The translations under genes and the position numbers were made by a program. 64,000 bases of DNA from Flagellimonas sp. HMM57 (lineage in GTDB: Bacteria > Bacteroidota > Bacteroidia > Flavobacteriales > Flavobacteriaceae). The stretch covers positions 2,046,001-2,110,000 of the forward strand of contig NZ_CP090004.1 in the NCBI RefSeq assembly GCF_021390175.1, given 5' to 3'. Numbering within the stretch: position 1 is the stretch's first letter; each line of letters starts with the position of its first letter. The notes below the pieces were generated by a model. The model was given only the letters and a program-made list of their open reading frames with translations. It was not told where the DNA came from and searched no databases. Positions 38,741-47,464 of this stretch are shown here, piece after piece.

Positions 38741-39514
38741 ATGGCATCGGAACTTAAAATAGCATTAATTCAATCCCAGCTACATTGGGAAAATCCAGTA
38801 GCGAACAGGGCTATGTTTTCAAAAAAGATAGCCACTATTCCAAAAGATACCGAGTTAATTGTGTTGCCAGAGATGTTTACCACTGGCTTTACCATGAATC
38901 CACAGAACATTGATAGTGCGGAAGCTGCTAAAACCATAGCGTGGATGCAGCAAATTGCCCAAGAGAAAAGTGCGGCCATCACGGGAAGTATCGTTTTTAC
39001 CGAGAAGGATAAAAACTTCAATCGTTTGTTTTTTTGCTTTCCAGACGGAGAATTGGCGGTTTACGATAAAAAGCACACCTTTACTTTGGCAGGAGAGGAT
39101 AAGGTATATGAAGCAGGAATTACAAAATTGCTTGTTTCCTATAAAGGGTTTAAAATACAACCCATGATCTGCTACGATTTGCGTTTTCCTGTATGGGCTA
39201 GAAATACAGAAGACTACGATGTGCTTATCTATGTAGCAAACTGGCCAAAACCGAGAATAGATGCTTGGGATGCCTTGCTCAAAGCCAGAGCTATTGAAAA
39301 TATGTCTTACTGCATAGGCGTAAATAGGATTGGATTGGATGGGCTTGGGTATGAATATTCAGGCCATTCGGCAGTTTATGATGTACTGGGACACCGAACC
39401 GCGTACTCGGAAAAAGAAGAGATAACATATGCAAACCTTGATAAAAAGCACATAAAATCAATGCGCGAAAAACTAAGGTTCTTGGAAGATAGAGATGATT
39501 TTAATCTAGTATGA
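38741..39514 (+). CDS. Omega-amidase / nitrilase-superfamily amidohydrolase (YafV-like)
   Basis: 257 aa. The catalytic triad is complete: E44 in VLPEMFTTGF, K110 in VYDKKHTF and C144 in MICYDLRFP. The family hydrolyses 2-oxoglutaramate or 2-oxosuccinamate made by glutamine/methionine transaminases, a metabolite-repair step in methionine salvage. Its 3' end overlaps the convergent Ig-like lipoprotein gene by 14 bp. Confidence 0.88.
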   Translation: MASELKIALIQSQLHWENPVANRAMFSKKIATIPKDTELIVLPEMFTTGFTMNPQNIDSAEAAKTIAWMQQIAQEKSAAITGSIVFTEKDKNFNRLFFCFPDGELAVYDKKHTFTLAGEDKVYEAGITKLLVSYKGFKIQPMICYDLRFPVWARNTEDYDVLIYVANWPKPRIDAWDALLKARAIENMSYCIGVNRIGLDGLGYEYSGHSAVYDVLGHRTAYSEKEEITYANLDKKHIKSMREKLRFLEDRDDFNLV

Positions 39515-41120
39515 TAAAGGTCTGCTCCAGTTCCCAATTAGCCCTAACGTCTATAATATCTGGATAGTAACTTACTTTTTCTGGCTGAATTTTATTGAGG
39601 TAGCTCCCCGTATCCCAAACACCGTTGCCATTATCATCAAGAATAACACGGATGGCATATTTTCCAGGGTCTAAATTGTTGAATTCAAAAACCTTGGGTT
39701 CTGTTGCTTTGGTTTCACGCACAATTTCACCTTGCTCATCGGTTAACTGAAGGATGAGGGGATACCGAACAGCACCACTTAAGTTTACCCGTAAGTTCCC
39801 ATAATCGGCAAAACTTCCTGTTGAAAATCTGTACTCTAAAGAGTCATTTTCAATTCCAAAAAAGTCGGTGACAGCACCAGGCAAAAAAGTAAAGCGATAG
39901 CTTTCATTTGGCTCAACAGCAAAATCAAAATCAATCTTATTGCTTACAGAATCCACGACATACGTATAAGGTTCGCTTATGGAATCACTTATATAAAAAT
40001 CAATTTTAGAGGAATCTATTTGGGTCACTGGAGTGTTGGCCAAAAGACTGTACATATCCTCAAAATTGAATTTTCCACTTACGCTAGGACTCAGCTTCAA
40101 CGAATCCAAACCTAATTTTCTGGTTTTTACGGTAAACGTGTCTATTGCTTCCATTTTTTCATTGCTCACGGTGAAAACAATGGAATCAATATCGGTGGGC
40201 GTAAGCCAATAGTCCAAAGTATCCTTTTCACGATCTTTTAGAATCGTGGTTTTTACGGAATCCGGTAATTGGGTCAAAGGTTCAATTTGGATATCTCTAT
40301 AATCCCCTTGATACCCAAAAAGAATATGATTTTTGGCCACATAACTTGGAAAGGAAACACTGTAATCTGGCTGTTCTTGGAATAGTGTGAGCAAATAGAT
40401 GGAATCCGTAGGGATTGTAATCGTATCCTGTAAAAATCCTATTTTGTCCTGTCTTTGGTCAAAAGTGTTGTTTTTATTGATATCCTTTATGGCGACCAAC
40501 TTATATTTTCCTTCTTTTAAGTTTTTAAGCTCGAAAAGTGGAAGACTATCCAACGTATTGGTAATATAATTAGGGGGTGACTTGTAAATCGTGGAATCTG
40601 TGTATGCCGTATCTATTTCATAAAGCATAACACTTATAAATTCCTCAGCTTTTCGATTAAAGGCATCCTTAACGGCCCCAGATAAGGTAAGGGAATCAAT
40701 ATAAGACCCAGTTGAAAACACATAGGTCAAAAAACTATTGGGATTTCCCTCGTTGTTGTCCACTATACTCTGTCCAAAGTTGATGGTATAGGTTGTATTT
40801 TCTTTGAGGGTATCTTTTAAGGTAACTTCAATATACTTGCTTGCGCCACCTTGAGGCCTTACTTCTGGAGGATATTTTAAAGGTGGAGAAACGATCAATT
40901 GGTTTTGTACATCTTCCAGCTTTATAAATTCGTCAAAGTACAGCCGTATTTTTTCTGCTTTAAAATTGATTGAAAAATTATCCGGCTCTGTTCGCAAGAG
41001 CTCTGGGGGTGTTTTATCTTCGGGGCCGCCGGTAGGATTTCCTCTTCTGGCACATTGCCAAAGTGCAAGTCCAAGTAGCATGATAAAAGAAAAGCTCAAC
41101 AGTTTTTTTAGATACCGCAT
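39501..41120 (-). CDS. Lipoprotein with N-terminal bacterial Ig-like (Big_5) domain
   Basis: 539 aa from the ATG at 41120, giving the lipoprotein signal MLLGLALWQC. Residues about 25-135 form a Big_5-type Ig-like domain (PPELLRTEPDNFSINFKAEK, IRLYFDEFIKLEDVQNQLIV, NTTYTINFGQSIVDNNEGN). The remainder is beta-rich, with two similar YFSTG-type and LKEGKYKLVAIKDINKNNTF / LDPGKYAIRVILDDNGNGVW segments suggesting repeated domains. A surface or periplasmic structural protein of unknown function, well conserved in Bacteroidota as I recall. Confidence 0.82.
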   Translation of the reverse strand: MRYLKKLLSFSFIMLLGLALWQCARRGNPTGGPEDKTPPELLRTEPDNFSINFKAEKIRLYFDEFIKLEDVQNQLIVSPPLKYPPEVRPQGGASKYIEVTLKDTLKENTTYTINFGQSIVDNNEGNPNSFLTYVFSTGSYIDSLTLSGAVKDAFNRKAEEFISVMLYEIDTAYTDSTIYKSPPNYITNTLDSLPLFELKNLKEGKYKLVAIKDINKNNTFDQRQDKIGFLQDTITIPTDSIYLLTLFQEQPDYSVSFPSYVAKNHILFGYQGDYRDIQIEPLTQLPDSVKTTILKDREKDTLDYWLTPTDIDSIVFTVSNEKMEAIDTFTVKTRKLGLDSLKLSPSVSGKFNFEDMYSLLANTPVTQIDSSKIDFYISDSISEPYTYVVDSVSNKIDFDFAVEPNESYRFTFLPGAVTDFFGIENDSLEYRFSTGSFADYGNLRVNLSGAVRYPLILQLTDEQGEIVRETKATEPKVFEFNNLDPGKYAIRVILDDNGNGVWDTGSYLNKIQPEKVSYYPDIIDVRANWELEQTFIILD

Positions 41121-41192
41121 GTAAACAACTAGTATGGAACAAAGAAACAACTAATTTAAAAATTGAAAAGAAGCATTAATAAAATTTAACCC

Positions 41193-41897
41193 TTATGCAA
41201 CAACGGCAATACTTAGTACGGAAATACAGATTCCTTCAATTTTGAAGAGTGTTTGTGCGGCCGCTTCTATGGTTGCTCCCGTGGTAATAACATCATCGAC
41301 CAGTAATACATGGGTAAAATCCTTTTTCGTGTGGACATTCAATTGAAAGATATCCTTTGCATTTTCCCAACGTAACTGTCTGTCTTTTTTGGTTTGGGTT
41401 TTTGTGTTGACAACCTTTAGAAGAATGTCATCCCTATATTCAGCATTGATGGATTGCGCTATTTTTTCTGCAAACAATGCTACCTGGTTATAACCTCTTT
41501 TCTTCTTTTTTTTAGGATGCAACGGAATAGGAACCACTACATCTACATTCTTTAACGTTTTCTCTTCCTGTAAAGAAGCCCCGATCCAATCTCCAAAAAA
41601 GCCACCTATTTGCTCCTGATTTTTATACTTCAAGTAGTGCATAAGGTTCTTTACAATTCCGTTTTTGGTGAAAAAAACGAAGGACATGGCCTTATTTATA
41701 GGAATTCTCCCATAAAAAATATGGTCTACTGTATTTTGATCAGTATAGTTATAATCGGTGAGTGGCAGCTCATGTCGACAAACTGCACACAAAATGCGTT
41801 CTCCTCTGGTTATTTGGGTATTACATCCAAAACATACCTCTGGCAATAGGATGTTGTTAATATCGTTTAGTATCTTAGCCAACCTTTTTGGAATCAA
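41193..41897 (-). CDS. comF: ComF-family phosphoribosyltransferase-like protein
   Basis: 234 aa. The N-terminal zinc ribbon has C22, C25, C37 and C40 (CFGC, CAVC). The middle holds FFTKNGIVKNLMHYLKYKN and VVPIPLHPKKKKKRGYNQ; the C-terminus has the PRPP-binding loop VLLVDDVITTGAT. ComF-like proteins are needed for DNA uptake in naturally competent bacteria and are widespread in others, where the role is unclear. It is divergent from the coiled-coil gene with only 32 bp between starts. Confidence 0.88.
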   Translation of the reverse strand: MIPKRLAKILNDINNILLPEVCFGCNTQITRGERILCAVCRHELPLTDYNYTDQNTVDHIFYGRIPINKAMSFVFFTKNGIVKNLMHYLKYKNQEQIGGFFGDWIGASLQEEKTLKNVDVVVPIPLHPKKKKKRGYNQVALFAEKIAQSINAEYRDDILLKVVNTKTQTKKDRQLRWENAKDIFQLNVHTKKDFTHVLLVDDVITTGATIEAAAQTLFKIEGICISVLSIAVVA

Positions 41898-41929
41898 ATC
41901 TTATACGTGTTAGAGTAGTCTATTAACCC

Positions 41930-42826
41930 ATGGATGCCCAAGATAATAATTTCAACTACAAGATTATTTTTGCTGCCCTTATCGCGGTAATAGTGGGTAT
42001 TTTAATAGCTTTCTATTACAGTTATGCGCAATCCAAAAACCAGATGTCTTTTCTGGAACAGGAAAAATCACTTTTAGTAAAGGATTTGACCTTAATGAAG
42101 GCTGATGTGGATCGTCTTTCCGGACTTAATGAGGTGAATGAAATCGAATTACAGACTTCAAGGTTCAAGGTACAACAATTGTTGGATTCTGTTGGACGCT
42201 TAAACTTCAGCATCACAAAATTGAAGGAAACTCGAAAAGAGCTCCGTATGTTAGGGGTGAAGTTTGATAGCTTAAAACTTAAAAACAATTTTCTTAGATA
42301 CAACAATAGTGTATTGGCCGACAGGTATGAGGAGACGCGAAGGCAATTAGAAGAGGTAAGAGGAAGGGCAAGCAATATGGAACGCGCGGAATCAATCTTG
42401 CGGGAAACAAATAAAGAACTCACCAAAGAACTTAAGATAAAGAGTTACCTAAAACTTCAGAACGCTGAGGGAAGCGGGTTTCGATTACGGGCAGGCAGGC
42501 CGTTAAAAACCAATAAGGCATCGACCATAGAAAAATTACGGGGTTGCGTTACGATCTTAAGCGATACGAACGAAGACGGTACCGTGAAAGTTCTATACCT
42601 GCAATTTTTAGGCCCTGATATGAAGGTTATCGAAGACAATGCTACCACAATCTCCGTAAGTGGCAATATCTATAGCAAAAAAGTGGAAATTGTTTATACT
42701 GGGAGAGAGATCAGTGTTTGTGATGCCATTACCGTCCCAGAAGGTTCCTTGGAAGATGGAATTTACACCCTTAACGTTTTTGAGGACGAAAGACTGTTGG
42801 CCTCTACCGAATTTCAGTTGAAATAA
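41930..42826 (+). CDS. Membrane-anchored coiled-coil protein, unknown
   Basis: 298 aa. One N-terminal membrane helix (about 11-33, IIFAALIAVIVGILIAFYYS), then a long coiled coil (about 38-165, heptads rich in L, E, K, R) and a C-terminal beta-rich domain (LRGCVTILSDTNEDGTVKVL, YLQFLGPDMKVIED, DGIYTLNVFEDERLL). Probably anchored in the inner membrane with the globular domain in the periplasm. No family was recognised. It precedes glyS by 36 bp, but glyS has its own promoter. Confidence 0.6.
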   Translation: MDAQDNNFNYKIIFAALIAVIVGILIAFYYSYAQSKNQMSFLEQEKSLLVKDLTLMKADVDRLSGLNEVNEIELQTSRFKVQQLLDSVGRLNFSITKLKETRKELRMLGVKFDSLKLKNNFLRYNNSVLADRYEETRRQLEEVRGRASNMERAESILRETNKELTKELKIKSYLKLQNAEGSGFRLRAGRPLKTNKASTIEKLRGCVTILSDTNEDGTVKVLYLQFLGPDMKVIEDNATTISVSGNIYSKKVEIVYTGREISVCDAITVPEGSLEDGIYTLNVFEDERLLASTEFQLK

Positions 42827-42850
42827 CCCATTTCTTTTTGGGTAAAATTC

Positions 42851-42858
42851 TATTTTTG
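42851..42858 (+). promoter_or_regulatory. -7 promoter element of glyS, 4 bp before the ATG
   Basis: TATTTTTG matches TAnnTTTG and ends 4 bp before the start codon at 42863. If used, the mRNA would be leaderless or nearly so, as also predicted for the arsR-like gene at the left edge. Confidence 0.45.
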
Positions 42859-42862
42859 CCCA

Positions 42863-44404
42863 ATGGCAAATCAAGAAGACATTTTTAAGAAGGTTATCTC
42901 CCATGCAAAGGAGTATGGCTATGTATTTCAATCCAGTGAAATATACGACGGACTCAGTGCGGTATATGATTATGCGCAGAATGGTGCTGAGTTAAAAAAG
43001 AATATTCGGGAGTATTGGTGGCAGGCCATGGTACAGCTCAACGATAATATCGTTGGGATAGATGCCGCCATATTTATGCATCCTACAACCTGGAAAGCTT
43101 CCGGCCATGTAGATGCGTTCAATGACCCGTTAATCGATAATAAAGATTCCAAGAAAAGATACCGCGCCGATGTTCTGGTAGAAGACTATGTCGCTAAAAT
43201 TGAAGCAAAGATTGATAAAGAAGTGACCAAAGCGGCCAAACGTTTTGGGGATAGTTTTGATAAAAAGCAATTTCTGGAAACAAATCCAAGGGTCTTGGGC
43301 TATCAGGCCAAAGCTAATGATATTTTAAAACGCCTTGGGAAATCATTGGAAAACGAGGATTTGGCCGATGTAAAAGCATTGATAGAGGAATTGGAAATCG
43401 CCTGTCCGCTTTCAGGCTCTAAGAATTGGACCGATGTGAAGCAGTTCAACCTAATGTTCGGAACCAAGTTGGGAGCTTCCGCAGATTCTGCAATGGATTT
43501 GTACCTGCGTCCAGAAACCGCCCAAGGAATCTTTGTCAACTTCTTAAATGTCCAGAAAACAGGGCGAATGAAAATTCCGTTTGGCATTGCCCAGACAGGA
43601 AAAGCGTTCCGTAATGAAATTGTGGCCCGCCAGTTCATTTTCCGTATGCGGGAGTTTGAACAAATGGAAATGCAGTTCTTCATTAAACCGGGAACACAAC
43701 AGGAATGGTACGAGAAATGGAAAGAAAATCGATTGAAATGGCACCTTTCCCTTGGAATGGGAGCGGATAACTATCGTTTCCATGATCATGAAAAATTGGC
43801 CCATTATGCTGATGCGGCAGCAGATATCGAGTTTAAGTTCCCATTCGGTTTCAAGGAGCTGGAGGGAATTCATTCCAGAACTGACTTTGATTTAAGTCAA
43901 CATGAGAAACATTCAGGTAAAAAGTTGCAATATTTCGACCCAGAAGTAAACGAAAGCTATGTACCGTACGTGCTCGAAACTTCCATCGGTCTTGATCGAA
44001 TGTTTTTAGCCGTTTTCTCAAATTCGTTAAAAGAGGAGGAATTGGAAAACGGTACCACAAGAACGGTACTTAAAATACCTGCGGTTTTAGCACCAACGAA
44101 AGCTGCGATTTTGCCCTTGTTAAAACGTGATGGACTTCCAGAAGTAGCCGAAAAGCTTATGGATGAACTCAAGTGGGATTTCAATGTTGCGTATGATGAA
44201 AAAGATGCCGTAGGCCGCCGTTACCGTCGCCAAGATGCCGCAGGTACACCTTTCTGCATTACGGTCGACCATCAAACTTTGGAAGATGATACCGTTACCA
44301 TTCGTCACCGCGATACTATGGAACAACAACGGGTCAAACTTTCCGAAGTAAAGGAGATTATTACAAAAGAAGTCGACATGCGCTATTGGTTACAGCGTAT
44401 GTAA
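42863..44404 (+). CDS. glyS: Glycyl-tRNA synthetase (dimeric class II)
   Basis: 513 aa. Single-chain alpha2-type GlyRS that charges tRNA-Gly. Class II motifs: YLRPETAQGIFVNFLNV (motif 1 region), FRNEIVARQFIFRMREFEQMEM (motif 2) and YVPYVLETSIGLDRMFLAV (motif 3). The C-terminal anticodon-binding domain follows (LAPTKAAILPLLKRDGLPEV). The name glyQS is used in some annotations for the single-chain enzyme. Confidence 0.95.
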   Translation: MANQEDIFKKVISHAKEYGYVFQSSEIYDGLSAVYDYAQNGAELKKNIREYWWQAMVQLNDNIVGIDAAIFMHPTTWKASGHVDAFNDPLIDNKDSKKRYRADVLVEDYVAKIEAKIDKEVTKAAKRFGDSFDKKQFLETNPRVLGYQAKANDILKRLGKSLENEDLADVKALIEELEIACPLSGSKNWTDVKQFNLMFGTKLGASADSAMDLYLRPETAQGIFVNFLNVQKTGRMKIPFGIAQTGKAFRNEIVARQFIFRMREFEQMEMQFFIKPGTQQEWYEKWKENRLKWHLSLGMGADNYRFHDHEKLAHYADAAADIEFKFPFGFKELEGIHSRTDFDLSQHEKHSGKKLQYFDPEVNESYVPYVLETSIGLDRMFLAVFSNSLKEEELENGTTRTVLKIPAVLAPTKAAILPLLKRDGLPEVAEKLMDELKWDFNVAYDEKDAVGRRYRRQDAAGTPFCITVDHQTLEDDTVTIRHRDTMEQQRVKLSEVKEIITKEVDMRYWLQRM

Positions 44405-44412
44405 CCTTAACG

Positions 44413-44486
44413 CTTCTCGGTAGTTTCAAAATATACCTCCTCATGGGGAGGTCAGAATTGCAAAAAGGCAATTCTGGGAGGAGAAG
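44413..44486. repeat. Three-stem palindromic element between convergent genes
   Basis: An outer pair CTTCTC (44413-44418) / GAGAAG (44481-44486) encloses two hairpins, ACCTCC/GGAGGT (44435-44452) and AGAATTGC/GCAATTCT (44454-44475). The layout is cloverleaf-like, and the GGGGAGGTCAG core resembles REP-type palindromes of Bacteroidota. It sits between the 3' ends of glyS and the DUF4442 gene and could act as a transcript-end structure. Confidence 0.5.
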
Positions 44487-44515
44487 TTTCTAGCAAATCA
44501 TTAATGTGGGTTTTG

Positions 44516-45046
44516 TTATCCTCTCACCTTTCGCTTGGCCAATTTCTTCTTGTAAAAAGCCTTGTCAGCTACATAAATGGTTTTTTTGACCTCGCAATAC
44601 ACTTTGTCGCCTGCTTTATTGGTCAAAGCTGTGGTTTTTATGATTTCCATTTCATTTCGTAAAGCGACTTTTTCCTTAATGCGATGTATCTCATCCAAAT
44701 CATAAGTGAAATGGGCATATAGGTTTTCTTTGGCTGGGCGTTTAAAGAAAATTTCAGCGGATTTATCCCATACCACATAGTCCTTTCCCAAAAGATTGAC
44801 CAACTGCACCATGGGAATAGGGTCTACCGCGGAAAACATACTTCCACCAAAAATGGTGTTCATGTAATTTCTGTTCTTGTAATTGATGGGAAGTTTGATG
44901 CTTATTTTTAATAAGTCTTCCGCAACATAAATGATTTTCGCCGTACTTCTTCGGTACATGGGCGAGAGGTTGAAACCATACTTAAAGAGCTTATGCTTTT
45001 TAATAAATTTTGAACCTACTTCCGTTGCTTTTTGATAAAACGACAT
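44516..45046 (-). CDS. DUF4442 (hotdog-fold thioesterase-like) protein
   Basis: 176 aa. Family features: FNLSPMYRRSTAKIIYVAED, NYKNRNYMNTIFGGSMFSAV, DPIPMVQLVNLLGKDYVVWD. DUF4442 proteins share the hotdog fold of acyl-CoA thioesterases; no substrate is known. It follows the DUF1287 gene by 5 bp and is probably cotranscribed with it. Confidence 0.82.
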   Translation of the reverse strand: MSFYQKATEVGSKFIKKHKLFKYGFNLSPMYRRSTAKIIYVAEDLLKISIKLPINYKNRNYMNTIFGGSMFSAVDPIPMVQLVNLLGKDYVVWDKSAEIFFKRPAKENLYAHFTYDLDEIHRIKEKVALRNEMEIIKTTALTNKAGDKVYCEVKKTIYVADKAFYKKKLAKRKVRG

Positions 45047-45051
45047 GAATT

Positions 45052-45651
45052 CTATTGGTTTGAAGATTGTTGTACTGCGTAACGGTAATGGCCGATAATT
45101 TTAAAATCAAAAAGCATATCCTCAAGAACCTGTCCGCGACCAATATTATGGACGATTAAATTCCGTTTTCCATCGCTCGACTTTTTGTCGACCACAATAC
45201 CAATATGTGTGATGGCACCGCCTAAATTCCAACAGACCACATCTCCTGGTAGATAATCACTTGCATTATCTGAAATTGATTTTTCAGCTCCTTCCCGCTT
45301 AAAATAGGTCATTAAGTTGGGCACCCTTCGGTGGTCAATATTTTTGTCTGTTGTTCGCAATCCCCAGATTTTTGGATACACATTAAAATTAGCCTTCATA
45401 TCTTCGTGGACCTCTTTTTGCAAATCGATTCCCAATTTTCTGTACGCCCGTATGACAACATCGGTACAGACACCTTTGTCGCTTGGTACATCTCCATTGG
45501 GGTAATCCATAGAAAAATAGCTGGGGTCGTAGGTCACGTTCTGTTCCGTTAATTCTAAGGCAGCATCAGATAACGTGAGTTGCTCAACTGCTGTTTGGGC
45601 AATTGATATATTTAAAAACAACAGTATTGGAATCAATAGGAATTGCTTCAT
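45052..45651 (-). CDS. DUF1287 secreted protein (NlpC/P60-like fold)
   Basis: 199 aa with a signal peptide ending ISIAQ. Conserved blocks: YFSMDYPNGDVPSDKGVCTD with the candidate catalytic cysteine, IDHRRVPNLMTYF, LPGDVVCWNLGGAITHIGIV with the histidine, and IVHNIGRGQVLEDML. The pattern is that of NlpC/P60-type amidases, suggesting a peptidoglycan hydrolase. TAATTTTG on the minus strand (plus 45669-45676) is a good -7 box 17 bp upstream of the start. Confidence 0.8.
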   Translation of the reverse strand: MKQFLLIPILLFLNISIAQTAVEQLTLSDAALELTEQNVTYDPSYFSMDYPNGDVPSDKGVCTDVVIRAYRKLGIDLQKEVHEDMKANFNVYPKIWGLRTTDKNIDHRRVPNLMTYFKREGAEKSISDNASDYLPGDVVCWNLGGAITHIGIVVDKKSSDGKRNLIVHNIGRGQVLEDMLFDFKIIGHYRYAVQQSSNQ

Positions 45652-45668
45652 TTGAACATAATCATTTT

Positions 45669-45676
45669 CAAAATTA
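45669..45676 (-). promoter_or_regulatory. -7 promoter element of the DUF1287 gene
   Basis: The minus strand reads TAATTTTG, matching TAnnTTTG. Confidence 0.5.
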
Positions 45677-45739
45677 GTTTCTAAAGATAACCGATTCCTA
45701 TAACCTCATTTTGTTCTTTAAGACTTAAATGGGTAAAAT

Positions 45740-47408
45740 CTAGAACAACCCGGTAATTTCCCCATCATCAGTAACATCGATTCCTTCTGATGAAGGGTGC
45801 GCTGGTAATCCTGGCATTCGCATAATATCGCCAGTTATCGGGATAAGAAAACCGGCTCCGGCAGCTATTTCTATTTCCCGAACCGTGATGATAAAATCTT
45901 TTGGACGTCCCAATAATTTTGGATTGTCTGATAACGATTTTTGGGTCTTGGCAATACAGACGGGTAGATGCTCTAACCCTAGGTTCGCTATTTTTCTAAG
46001 ATGTGCTTTTGCTTTTGAGGTATAATCCACATGTTCGGCACCGTAGATTTCTGTGGCAATTGTTTCAATTTTGTCCATAACGCTGGATTCCCATGAGTAC
46101 AAGGGCGTAAAATCAGAGGTGTCCGATTCAACGATATCAATGACATTCTGCGCCAGTTCTAGAGCACCTTCCCCTCCTTTTTCCCAAACCTCTGCCAAAG
46201 CTACTTTTATGCCTTTTGAGGCGGCAAAACTTTTAATGGTTTCAATTTCCTCTTCGGTATCCGTAACGAATTTGTTGATGGCGATGACCGGAGGCACCTT
46301 AAACTTGGAAATATTTTCAAGATGCTTTTCCAAATTTGGGATTCCTTTTTTGAGTGCTTCCACGTTGGGTTCGGTCAAGGATTTTAAATCGGCTTCTCCA
46401 TGATATTTTAGAGCACGTATCGTTGTAGTGAGAACTACAGCCTTCGGTTTTAGGCCGGCACTCTGACATTTGATATCGAAGAATTTCTCGGCACCAAGGT
46501 CAAATCCAAACCCGGCTTCGGTAACGGTATATTCAGAATGCGTCATGCCCATCAAGGTTGCAATCACCGTATTGGTTCCTTGGGCAATATTCGCGAAGGG
46601 ACCCCCATGGATAATCGCTGGATTTCCTTCAATCGTCTGTACCAAATTGGGTTTTATGGCATCTTTGAGCAAAGCCGTCATCGCCCCCTCTGCTTTTAAA
46701 TCCTTGGCATAGATGGGATTTTTGTCGAAGGTGTAACCAATAAAAATATTTCCCAACCGCTTTTTTAAATCGCTTAAATTTTCGGCCAGACACAGAATAG
46801 CCATAATCTCGGAAGCTGCGGTAATATCGAACCCAGTTTCGCGGGGCACTCCAGATGTGGTTCCGCCCAAACCAACGATGACATGCCGTAACGCTCGGTC
46901 ATTCAAGTCCACAACACGTTTCCAGGTAATGGTTCTCGGGTCCAGCCGCAACGAATTGGTTTTACTTTGAATGTTATTGTCAATAATGGCCGCCAACAGA
47001 TTGTGGGCTTTTTCAATAGCGGCAAAATCGCCCGTGAAATGTAGGTTGATGTCCTCCATGGGCAATACTTGGGAATATCCCCCGCCCGTGGCACCCCCTT
47101 TAATCCCGAAAACAGGACCCAAAGATGGCTCCCGCAAGACCACCGTCGTTTTTTTTGTTCAAGCGGTTCAGTCCTTCGGAGAGGCCGATGGACATGGTAG
47201 TTTTACCCTCGCCCGCAGGGGTTGGAGAAATGGCCGATACCAAAATAAGATGACTTTCGTTTGCCTTTTGCTTGTTGATGGCCTGCAAAGGCAGTTTTGC
47301 CTTGTACTTGCCATACATTTCCAATTGGTCCGGGGCTATGCCAAATTTTTCTGCAATCTCGGAGATGTGCTGTAACGTTGTTTTTTTGGCAATCTGTAAA
47401 TCGGTCAT
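45740..47408 (-). pseudogene. fhs: Formate--tetrahydrofolate ligase, frameshifted in an A8 run
   Basis: Two overlapping frames make one full-length enzyme of about 555 aa. The N-terminal part (47408 down to about 47157) has the P-loop TPAGEGKTTMS; the rest starts at VVLREPSLGPVFGIKGGATG and runs to the stop at 45740. The break is at eight A on the minus strand (plus T-run 47149-47156); with seven, LNRLNKK joins TTVVLREPS in frame, as expected for the family. The enzyme makes 10-formyl-THF from formate, ATP and THF. Everything outside the lesion looks intact, so sequencing error, slippage rescue or a very recent mutation are all possible. Confidence 0.88.
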
Positions 47409-47464
47409 AAAAAAGGGCTTTGAAATTGATTAAGGCATTTTTTCTTCAATGTTGACTTCGATCA

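Noticed and set aside
46053..46712. Plus-strand frames within fhs
   Set aside because: They lie opposite conserved FTHFS sequence and match no family; shadow frames.
47100..47143. Programmed frameshifting in fhs as a designed mechanism
   Set aside because: No downstream stimulatory structure was evident and the family is not known to use it; kept only as one explanation among several.
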